Assembly: GCA_001931905.2 (NCBI GenBank)
Contig: MSJI02000882.1
Location: forward strand, 39,046-103,045
DNA length: 64,000 nucleotides
Source of the DNA: Cladosporium sp. IMV 00045
Taxonomy: Eukaryota > Ascomycota > Dothideomycetes > Cladosporiales > Cladosporiaceae
Direction of reading: 5' to 3'
This document shows positions 12,101 to 22,000 of this stretch, in pieces. The position numbers and the translations under genes are program-made. The stretch's first letter is position 1, and each line of letters begins with the position of its first letter. The notes under the pieces were generated by a model. It was given only the letters and a program-made list of their open reading frames with translations, had not been told where the DNA came from and searched no databases.

Positions 12101-14370
12101 TAGAGTAGCTTTCCGAGGGATCTACGAAGCTTTTACGAAAGCTCCTATCCTAGTCTACTATAACCTAGAAAAGTCTCTAAAGCTTAAAATAGATATATCT
12201 AGGTTTGCCTCTATAGTAATTCTCTCCTAACTATATAGTCTAGGAGATAAAAACCTATAGTAGTATCTTATAGCCTTTTAGTTAAAAAAGTTTATCTCTA
12301 TAGAATAGAGGTATAAAACCTATAACTAGGAGCTCCTAGCTATTATAAGCGCTTTTAAGTATTAGCGATACTACCTCGAAAGCGCTACGTACCTAGTACG
12401 AGTCCTTACTAACTATAATAACCTAAAAGGGTTTATAACCTTAAAGTAGTTAAATAGAAAGTAAGCTAGGTAGGCTACTTTTCTTACCTCGTTTAACTTT
12501 AAAATCGAATATCGTACTAGAAAATATAACCTAGCGGATACGCTATTAAGGTAGCCTAACTACGAGCTTCTCGAAAACCCTAGGACTACTCTCCTACCTA
12601 CGCTTTAGTAGAAGCTTCGGTATTAGGCGGGCGAGTATAATAAAAGCTCTTCGACTTTACTACGTAGAGTAGTTACTACGATAGGGTAATAATAGGAAGG
12701 CGATACGCCGCGCCCGGCGATATTAGTATTCTATAAGGAATTAAGGAAGACTTTACTATAGGTAGTAGTAGTTATATTAGCGAAGGCTAAAGATCTCTAT
12801 AAAACTCTATTAGTAGATATAGAAGATATAATTAAGCTTCTAATAAAGCTAGAATAGGTAGATATAGTAATAGAAACGTAACGTAGTCGCCGCGTAGGTA
12901 CTACGTATATATTATAAAACGGCCTTTTATATAAAGACTATACTATCTACGTCCTAGATAACTCCGCCTTAAAAGTAGAGTTATTAAGGAAGTACTATAA
13001 CGATCCGCTTACTAGTTACTTTAGTATCGTAAAGACTACTAATCTACTTATACGAAAGTACTTCTAGATAAGCTTTAAAAAGGATATTAAGGAGTATATA
13101 GATTTATATATAGTATACTAAAGGACTAAAGTAAGACGTTATAAACCTTATAGTAAAATAGTTATACTACCGCTACTATAAGGACTATTCTAAGAGCTAG
13201 TAATAGACTATATCGTAGACCTACTACTAAGTAGTCGTAGAGATAGCGTTAGTAATTCGATACTAGTCGTCGTCGATAGGTATACGAAAATATTAAAGTA
13301 TATCTCTTATAAGAAAACATATATAGCTAAAGACCTATATACGTTAATCTTTAATAATATCGTATATAAATATAGTATACTAAAGGGGATTATAACCGAC
13401 CGGGGACTAGTATTTATAAGCGAGTACTAGTCGAGCGTATACTACGCCGCGAAAGTGAAACGACGGCTAAGTATAGTATTCTATCCGCAAATAGATAGTT
13501 AAATAGAGCGGGAAAACTAGGCGCTTAAATAGTACCTACGTTACTTCTATATAAACTACTATAATAACTAGATAGAGCTCCTATATATTACGGAGCTTAC
13601 TAGTAATAACTACGTATCCGCTACGCTAGGTATAAGCCTATTCTACGCGCTAATAGGTTATAAACCTTCTATTAATATATTATTAACTCGGGACGAGTCT
13701 CCTAAAAGAGGGGTACCTACTATAGAAGAACGCGTTTAGCGACTAGAGCGCGAATAGTCTATAATAGAGAAGATATAGAAGTATACTTAGGAGGCGTAGA
13801 CGCGGTATTATAATAAAATCTATAAGCCCTAGTACTATAAGACTAGAGATATAGTCTTACTTTCCTTAAAAAATATTAGGCTAAAACTCCCTACGAGGAA
13901 ACTATCTCTACGCTTCGTAGGACCCTATAGAGTAATAGAACCTATAGGCGCCTAGGCGTACTAGCTAGCTCTTCTAAAGGATCTATCGAGGATATATAAT
14001 ATATTTTATATATCTCTTTTAGAACCGTAGATCTAGCGTAGTAATAGCGTAGAGATACCGATACCTATAGTAGTAGACTCCGAAAGTAAACCCGAATAGG
14101 AGGTAGAAGCAATCCTATAAAAGCGTAAGCGAAAGGGAGCTAAGTAGTACCTAGTTAAGTAGCTAGGATAGCCTAATATTTATAACTAGTAGGTACTAGA
14201 AAAGAATTTAAAGGGATCTTAGGAGTTAATTAGAGAGTTTAAGGAAAGTAGGAAGAAGTAGTATAGTACTACTACTACGACTACGTAGCGATAGTATAAT
14301 AATATTAAGAGGGGTAGAGGTTTTCCTCTACTTAACTATTTACGAAAAAAAGAGAAAGAGGAGAAAGTAA
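9200..14370 (+). pseudogene. gag-pol of the chromovirus, inactivated by RIP stops
   Basis: Gag-like charged helical sequence spans about 9.2-10.35 kb, with a Cys/basic patch near 10025 that may be a decayed zinc knuckle. Protease is near 10690-10950 (LDNKANYNLVS in place of the usual D-S/T-G loop). RT is at about 11300-11960 with LRLYVDYRGLN-like sequence and intact YLDDILIYS at 11728-11754. RNase H is at about 12170-12600. The integrase core is at about 13190-13540 (ELVIDYIVDL, GIITDRGLVF, then ERENQALEQYLR-like sequence), then the C-terminal domain to about 14030. The chromodomain is at about 14093-14245 (EVEAIL-KRKRKGAK-YLVK). In active copies it directs integration to heterochromatin by binding methylated histone H3. 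Stops throughout are TAA/TAG. Confidence 0.9.
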
Positions 14371-14439
14371 TATAAACCTAAACTAGAAGTCGATTTACTA
14401 CTATAACTAACTTCCTTTATAACTAACGCTTATAAATAG

Positions 14440-17205
14440 TAGCTAGCGCGAACCGATACTTATAGTACTTACGCGCTACGACGAGGACGTATAGGGATAA
14501 CGTAGGTAGTATAGATAGAGTTTACTTAGAGCTAGTAAGAGAGATACGCTCTAGGCCTTTCTTACTAGACTCGGGATTAATAATAAATATCCTATTCTCT
14601 AATAAGAGCTAGTAGTAACCTTCCTCGAGGATCTAGCGCTTATCCTACGTAAACCCTATACTACTTTTACTATAGATACGCTTCTTAACCTCCTAGTTAG
14701 CTTCGAGGTATAGAGAGAACCTCTAGCGAGGAGTTATAGACTCGTAGGGGAAGGTTAGTTAGAATTTATTATTAGGCCTAAAAGTAGCCTTTTTACTCTT
14801 AAACTCCTAGTAGAAGCGAGTCGCGATATATAGCTCGTTACTAATATACTTTTAATAGACGATCGGGTTCTAGCGCTAGGTACGATAGGGCGGGGCTAGC
14901 GTAGCCTCGGGGTTAACCTTACGCCTCCGCGAGTAGGAGTTATTAAAGTAAAGGTAAATATTCCTACGTAGCTTAGGCGGCAGGTTTTAATAGAGCTAGT
15001 AGCTAATAGACGTCTTAAATAGGCGACCTACTAGCTCCTAGTAAAACCTATTAATATCTAGAGGGTACTAGAACTAGCTAGGTCTAACTAGTATAGAAGA
15101 CGTAGACTCGGGAAGGTTAGTAAATACTAGGCGCGTAATAGGCGCGGGCTCGTTAGAGAGCTATTATAGTAATAGCGCGGTCTTAGTACGTAGACGCGCT
15201 TTTTCTTTCTCTTTCCTATAGTCTTCCTACTTATATATCCTAGCTCTTTCTACGTTCGTAAGGTCCTAGTAGAGCTCGCTATCTTTACTAAGGTAGTAGT
15301 CTATAAGTTCGTCGCGCTACTTATTATTAGAGCTAGGTTTAGTGCTATAAGGGTACCTAGTAGGGTATTTCGTACTAGTAGCGCGGCCTAGGCGCTTAAT
15401 AAGGCGAGGAGGAGCTAGTTTAGTCTCCTCGGGTTCCCTAGGCTTATTAGAATCCTCTTAAGACTAATTATTATTAATAATAATAGTTTCTTCCTTACTA
15501 GAGCTAGAGGAGATAAGAGGTACCTCTTAGGTTAAGAGAGGAGTAGAGCTAGTAGTAGCTATTAGGCTAGAGCGCGTAGGTTTAGCGACGCTATTACGAA
15601 AGAGAGATAAAGCTACTACGCTAACGTTCTAGCTAATAGGGTTTCTTATAGATTTAGTAGCTCTCTAAATATACGGAAGCTCCTCTTAAATAAGCGGCTA
15701 AGTAGGGCCGCCTATCTAATCGCTATAGCGCGCTTAAATCCTATTAATAAGAGAGATAATCTCTCTAGTAGTATATATATTAGGGGCGTTCTTAACGGCC
15801 TCCTCTACGATAGCCTTTAATAACTAGGAGTAGGTTAGTAAGCGCTACGATAGTATATATATATCGTAGGGATATCGTAGGAAATACGTACCTAAGTACT
15901 TATATCGACTATAGTCTCTATATAAGCGCGTATACGCTATAGCTCCTCGACGCGTATATACCTAGTTATATCCTCTATACTACTTATATTAGTATAGCTA
16001 GATTTTTTAGGCGTAGCTATAGTACTAACTATCTTCTTATAGCTCTTCTAGAAGGTACTAAGCTAAAGTATAAAGGCGGTATAAGTATCTTCGAAGCGAG
16101 AGTATACTTAAAGAACCTACTCTTTATCGTTGTTACCTAGGAGCGCTTACTACGCGTAGTATACGTAGATAGCGGCGTTAAATAGGGCGATAAGAATAAG
16201 CTAGTAAAGGAAGTAGTACTACTTATAGCCTATATTATACTTCTTATAGCGACGGACTATAGCGGGATTAGGATTCCTACCTATATAAACGTTTCTTATT
16301 TATTAAAATTAGCGGCGTTTAATAGTTATAGAGCTATCGTACTTACTATATACTATATAGTATACGTATCTCTTATAAAGCTCCTAAAGAAACGCGTAGT
16401 CGATTAAAGTAGAAAGGGTCTCTTCTAAGGTAGATTAAAGTAGACGAATATTAGTACCTACCTAGCTTTTTCTTTACGTAAACTTAGGCTTAGTAGCTAC
16501 TACGACTTAAGCCTTAGAGTACTTCTTAGATCCTACTAAGCGTAGAGCTATCGCTTTCTTAGTACTAGTCTTAGTAGGGGGCTTCGTAGCTTTAGAAGCT
16601 TTCTTAATAGTAGGAGTCTTCTCCTAATATTCCTTATTATCCTTACTTTCTAAAGCGATAGGAACTTCCTCCTTATCGTTATTTTTATCCTTAATTTTTT
16701 CCTTCTTAGTAGAATCTTCTCTTTTAGTACTCTTTTATCCTCGGCTTTTTTAATAGCTTCTATATAGGCCTTCTTCTTTACTAAAAGAGACTCGTTAATA
16801 GCCTTACGCTTACCTTCTTTCTTCGAAAAAGACGCTTTAATAGGCTATTCGGGTTTACGCGCGTTAGACGATAAGGTAGTAAGAGTATCGCGCTTCCTTA
16901 GTATAAGCTTAAGCTCGAGTACTAGTTCCTCTTTAGGGTCTATATTATTATTAGATAAAATAGAAGGCTAACTAAGGGACTACTTACGTATATTAGACGT
17001 ACTAGTAATATTTTCATAGCGCGGCGACTACGTAACCTCTTTATAACCCTAAGATAGAGCGGAAATAGGAGGAGAGATATTATACTTTAATCTTAAGCTA
17101 GTAGCGACTAGTATAGTAGAGTCCTTAGGCTTCCTAGGCTTCCTACCGCTAACGAAAGACCTATTTACTTTCTTAGAGCCTTTTAGTAGTATATTAATAA
17201 TAGAT
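14440..17205 (-). pseudogene. Long decayed antisense ORF of the chromovirus (about 900 codons), family unknown
   Basis: Reading right to left, a protein-like frame begins near 17205. It has a basic Ser-rich N-terminus (SGRKPRKPKDST), Lys/Glu-rich helices at about 16.7-16.9 kb, a Lys/Thr/Pro linker (KKASKATKPPTKTSTKKA), and a Tyr-rich globular-looking part at about 16.0-16.4 kb. Then come a Ser-rich disordered stretch (LISSSSSKEE) and a C-terminal block with NLPPKLRRNIYLYFNNSYSR and ITPR-RFSLYLEAN. Internal stops are TAA/TAG compatible with Gln or Trp codons, as in the pol genes. I see one or two frame changes (near 15.85 and 16.7 kb). It lies convergent to pol between the chromodomain and the 3' LTR. 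I recognise no domain. The opposite strand at 14.7-15.3 kb also has a fairly open frame but with less protein-like composition. Confidence 0.65.
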
Positions 17206-17650
17206 ATTTAAACGTAATAAGTATTACGTAGGGAGTACGATAGGTATACGAAGGTATTAATATAGTATTAAGTTTACTAAGAATAAAAGAGGTTTATTAT
17301 AAAGAAAGTAAGCCGATCTAGTAAGTAGAATTAATATTAATATTCTACTTTCCTTTCGCGCTAGTACTCTACTCCCTAAGCGTCGTTACTACGATACCGC
17401 GACGAATTATTAATATACCGAGCTCTATAATAAATATAAGAGTCCTATAGACTTACTACTAGTAAAGTCTACCTAATATACTATAGTATTCTATTAACCC
17501 TATATATTCTATATAACCCCTAAGGTATAAAGTAAAGTCCTACTAATAAAGTATAGTATTAAGTACTTTATATAAGCGTAACTACTATATAGCGCTATCG
17601 CTACTATAGCTCTTTTATATTATATTTTAGAAGCTAGAAATATCTTCCTA

Positions 17651-17660
17651 AGAAAGGAAG
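17651..17660 (+). other. Polypurine tract
   Basis: AGAAAGGAAG ends four bases before the 3' LTR. Retroelements use such a tract to prime plus-strand DNA synthesis. It is all purine, so it escaped C-to-T change on this strand. Confidence 0.65.
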
Positions 17661-17664
17661 CAAT

Positions 17665-17928
17665 TATAATAACTAGAGATAAAGTCTAATAGCTTTTACT
17701 CTCTAGTTAGTAAAGTAACTTATTAAGTATATAATTACTATAGCTTACTAAGTTAGCTAACTACGACTCTATAGCGCTAGTTCTTTATATATATAACGCT
17801 CTTATATTAAAAGCAAAAGTAGCTTTTAGTTTTTATATAAAGTACTTATTTAGTAGTAACTTATTTTTTACGCTACTATATACTATTTAATTATCTATAA
17901 CTACTATCGATAATTACCTCTTTTTATA
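17665..17928 (+). repeat. 3' LTR
   Basis: Direct repeat of 8868-9129. It is visibly more decayed: many CG pairs in the 5' copy are TA here, and CC has become CT or TT. LTRs are identical at insertion, so the two copies record unequal mutation afterwards. Confidence 0.9.
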
Positions 17929-17929
17929 A

Positions 17930-18400
17930 TTACTATATAGATTAGAATATCTAAAGTATTAATTATCCTACTATTATATATTAGTTTATCTTTAATATTT
18001 TCTTTAAGTTTATAGTAGAATATAGTTATAAGAGTATTTTAGTTCTATTTAGTAACCTAAGTATATTCCTAGAACTTTACTACGTACTTAGCTATAGATA
18101 TCTTCTAGCGTAGGTATTAGATAACCCGAATCGCTATTTCTTTATTATTAGTAACTCTAAAAATAAAGTTACTTTAAAGTTATTAAAATTAGCGAATAAC
18201 CTATTAGTATTACTATCTATAGATCTATTCTCGAGGAACTTATAGAGATATAGCTTAATCTAGTACTAGGCGCGTCTATATAGGAATATAGTAGTAAATA
18301 AAGTCTTCTACTCTATTACTATTAGAGTAAAAAAGAAGTATATTTAGATCTAGTAGAACTAGTTTTTAAGTTTCTTACGATCCCTATAGTATAAGTCTAG
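17930..18400 (-). mobile_element. gag fragment of a minus-strand gypsy element
   Basis: The minus strand reads FYYRLKENIKDKLIYNS near 17975-18020, followed by a leucine-rich segment (LDILIQIAI). This matches the FY-GLK..VKDEL...T....A conserved part of Ty3/gypsy Gag. Upstream lies KYVVKFQEY, the expected preceding helix. Strand and position fit the missing 5' half of the older element whose protease-to-chromodomain part is at 4.7-8.3 kb, separated by the younger insertion. The exact junction could not be rejoined, so a third independent element is possible. Confidence 0.65.
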
Positions 18401-19076
18401 TTTCTATATAATAATTTAGTATCTATTAAAACTTTATAGTTACTATAAATAATAAGTTAAATATATAATATTAAAGATATCTTATATTCTTATATACTAA
18501 AGAGATTCGCTCTCTTACTTAGTTTCTTATAAGCGCTTACTTTCTTACGTATAAGGAAAGTAAGTACTTACTATTCTTATAAGTAAAGTTATAAAAGTTA
18601 TATAACTTATATAACTTCCTTTACTACTAGAGTAGCTACCTAGTAAGCTTACTTATGAGCGAGTAAGTATAGGAAGTATTATTAAGGATCTCCTAATTAT
18701 AGATATTAGTTTGTAATATAGTACTATAATTAATAATAGTAATTTACTTTATTTAGAATTTAGAAAATTAACATCTAAAACAGTAGTTCTAATAGTAAAG
18801 CTTAAAGACTATTAGAATATAGTAAGATTAACTTCTTCTTTATCTGCTACTATAGTGAGTGAGAGTTGGCGCTGAAACGAAGGAAGAAACGCGCTAAGGG
18901 GGTCCCAGTGCGTCAGCGCAACGGTCGGCTCGAGGCGACAGCTAGCTACTACTGTAGACATCAGGGTAACAAAGCATTCAACCCGACCACATTCGACGAC
19001 CCATCCTCCTCAACCTCGATGATATCGACGAACCCGCCGGTGAGGTAGCGCGGACACCATACGAATCGAAAAAGCC
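18401..19076. other. Right edge of the RIP island and VPS10 upstream region
   Basis: TA-rich sequence to about 18760, possibly a decayed LTR or leader, has no partner repeat on the left side. A small hairpin (TTCTAATAGT / ACTATTAGAA) lies at 18787-18817. From about 18830 composition is normal. This stretch should contain the VPS10 promoter and 5' UTR, so that promoter abuts heterochromatin-prone DNA. Confidence 0.5.
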
Positions 19077-22000
19077 ATGCCTCGTCGGCTAGGCTTCCTA
19101 GGAAGCTTGCTTCTCGGCCTGCTATCAGTGCAGGCAATAGCCAAAGACAGCAAGGAGCCGTCAGTCGAGGTCACATCCTTCGACAAGCCTCCACTGAATC
19201 ACTTCTACTTCGAGGACAGCGATGTCATCATCCTCAACATCCAAAATGAAGGCAAAGGAAACGCCTACCGATCCGAGGACGCTGGAGTAACATGGAAGCC
19301 TTTGAAGGGCGTCGAGAAGGACATGACATGGCAGATACAGAGGCATCCGTACGCTGCAGGGGTGGCCGTGGTAATAGGACAGAAGAAGACGCATTGGATC
19401 ACAAGAGATCAGGGTGAATCATGGCACGAATTCACGGTGGACGACCCGGCCAGCCACCGGCAGCAGGCAATCAGCTTTCACGCGACCGATCCCGACCGCA
19501 TTATTTTCCACGCCGAGGAGTGTCCCTCAGTCCTCTGCCCTACCATGGACTATTACACGACCGATGGCTTTCGCGAAGGCGCAAAACTCCTCCGCAAAGA
19601 TGCGATGAACTGCATGTGGGCGAAGACGGTCGACTTGTTCACAACCCAAGATAAGGATTTGGATCATGATCGCATTCTGTGCAACGTGAGGGGCAAGTTT
19701 TCATTCTGGCAGACAGACAGCCGTCTCCTCATCTCCGATGACTTTTTCGAGAGCGAGGTAGAACCCGCTCTGCATGGAGACCGTCCTGTGCCGGGTGTCG
19801 TCAACTTGGCAGCTGTCAAGAGCTATTTTGTCGCGGCTGCAAAGAGCGAGGGATCTGCAGAAATGGCAATGTATATCACGGACGATACAAAGACCTGGCA
19901 TCGCGCTGAGTTTGGAACTGAGCATAAGCTGGAGGAGGAGGCTTTCACCCTGCTCGAAAGTACCAACTACAGCATGCAGGTCGATGTGATGACAACTCCC
20001 CCACAGATGCCGGGCATGGCGATGGGCGTCCTCTACACGAGCAACAGCAACGGAACATTTTTCACGAAGAATGTCGAACACACCAATCGCAACGTCTGGG
20101 GCCTTGTGGATTTCGAGAAGATCCAAAACATTCAGGGTATTGTGATGGTCAACGTTGTCGATAACTGGGAGGAAGTCGGAGCGAAGCCAATGGCGGAGAA
20201 GGACCTCAAGACACAGATCTCTTTCGATGATGGTCGGACCTGGCAAGCTTTGAAGGCAGATGGTGAAGACCTGCACCTTCATTCGGTCACAAACCAGCGC
20301 AACGAAGGTCGCATCTTCTCGACGTCTGCACCTGGAATCATCATGGGCGTCGGAAACACTGGCAAATACTTGAAGAAGCGCTCTGAGTGTGACACCTGGG
20401 TGTCAGATGATGCTGGCCTGACTTGGACGCGAGCTCTGAAGGGTCCGCACCTCTTCGAATTTGGTGATCAGGGCGCTCTGCTCGTTGCAATTGAAAGTGA
20501 GGAGGAGACCAACGAAATCAGATGGTCTCTCGATCATGGCAAGGGCAAGTGGAACTCATTCAAGCTTGAGCACAAGGTGCGCGCCCTGACGCTCACCACG
20601 GCACCGGACTCAACTTCTCTCAAGTTCATCGTCACTGCGGAAAAGGGCAAGGGCTCGGATATCGATCATCAGCTCATTGCTCTTGACTTCAGCAAAATGG
20701 ACGTCCGCAAATGTAAGGACGACGATTTCGAGGATTGGTACGCTAGGGAGACCGAGAAGGGCGAGCCCGAATGCATTATGGGCCACACCCAGATGTTCCG
20801 CCGCCGCAAGGCTGACTCGGAATGCTTTGTTGACATGGAGTGGCGCGATCCCGTCCCTACCACCGAGGACTGCAAGTGCACAGATAGAGACTATGAGTGC
20901 GATTTCAATTTCTCGAAGAACGATAAAGGGGAGTGCGAGCCAAGCGGTCCGTTGAAGGCGCCTGAGGGCTCTTGTAAAGATGGTCATGACACGTTCAAGG
21001 GCTCTTCTGGTTACCGACTCATTCCAGGAAACACTTGCGTTCAAAACGGCGACGAGGACAAAGACAAGCCTGTCGACAGGAAGTGCGATGAGACCAAGAT
21101 TCCTCCTGCAACCGGCGATGTGAACAAGGAGATTACCAAATTCAAGGGCGATCAATTTGTTGAATACTATTACCTTGAGCGCTGCGAAACTTGCGAGGGC
21201 ACCGACGAGACCGTCATCATGAGGACTGATCGCAGGGAGGCCTACCTTTCTTCCGATCACGGAAAGACTTGGACTCAGGTCGTGAAAGACGAAGAGTTCG
21301 TCGCAATCTACCCGCACGAGTTCAACAATGACCGAGTCTACCTTGTCACTCCTAGCAAACGCGTTTTCTATTCCGAGAACCGTGGCAAGAAGTTCCACCA
21401 CTTCGAAGCACCTGAAGTTCCTAACCAAGAACACATTCAAATTTTAGCATTCCACCCCAAGGAGAAAGATTGGCTCATTTGGACTGGCGGTCGCGATTGT
21501 GATTCTCTTGGCTGCCAGACGATCGCTTACGTTTCCAAGCGTAACGGCGAAAGCTGGGATCCTCTGTTGAAGAGCGTCAGCAAATGTCAATTCGTTTACC
21601 GTGAAGGTCGCCCAGACTCCGAGCAACTGATCTACTGCGGGCAGCATGAGCAGGAGGATGCCGACCAGCAGCTTAACCTCATCAGCAGCACTGATTTCTT
21701 CGAGCACAAGACCGAAGTGAAGCGCGATGTGATCAGCTTCGCGACTATGGCGGAGTATATCGTGGTGGCTCTTCGTGACGAAGACAAGGAGAGCTTGAAG
21801 GTCGACACCTCAATTGACGGCTTGGAGTTTGCAGACGCCAAATTCCCAAGCAACTTCAAGGTCGCGCATCAACAAGCCTACACCGTCCTGGACTCCAGCA
21901 CACATGCAATCTTCTTGCACGTCACCGTGAACAGCAGACAAGACCAGGAGTATGGATCGATCATGAAGTCAAGCTCGAATGGCACCAACTACGTTCTCTC

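Larger units (their letters stand above)
8868..17928 (+). mobile_element. Full-length 9.06-kb chromodomain Ty3/gypsy retrotransposon (RIP-dead)
   Basis: Two direct repeats of about 262-264 bp (8868-9129, 17665-17928) bound gag, protease, RT, RNase H, integrase and chromodomain on the plus strand. A long antisense frame fills the 3 kb between pol and the 3' LTR. Both LTRs begin TATAATAAC and end near TTATA, as expected if RIP changed the usual TG...CA ends to TA...TA. A purine tract AGAAAGGAAG lies just before the 3' LTR. At 9 kb it is longer than typical fungal chromoviruses (about 5-7 kb), the extra length being the antisense region. It probably inserted into the older minus-strand element. 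I could not see a convincing target-site duplication. Confidence 0.9.
3320..18760. repeat. RIP-mutated, TA-rich repeat island
   Basis: Over about 15.4 kb the dinucleotides CA and TG are almost absent. I find roughly two dozen by eye, where random sequence would have about 1,900. CG, CC and GG remain common in its middle. This is the footprint of repeat-induced point mutation, which turns C to T mainly at CpA on both strands of duplicated DNA. Ordinary composition returns at about 3310 on the left and 18770 on the right. Reading frames inside are full of TAA and TAG (from CAA, CAG, TGG), and TGA is nearly missing. Contents are annotated separately. Confidence 0.95.

Noticed and set aside
14700..15330. 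Plus-strand open frame downstream of the chromodomain
   Set aside because: Long because TGA is absent in RIP DNA; the minus strand gives a more protein-like sequence continuous with the flanking antisense frame.
8850..17940. Target-site duplication of the 9-kb element
   Set aside because: The five bases outside each LTR (AGTTC and ATTAC) do not match well enough, and RIP obscures them.
18866..19048. 60-residue basic frame upstream of VPS10
   Set aside because: Starts at TTG, not ATG; most likely 5' leader sequence.
20610..21440. 276-residue minus-strand frame inside VPS10
   Set aside because: Lies wholly within a conserved coding region and shows no domain.
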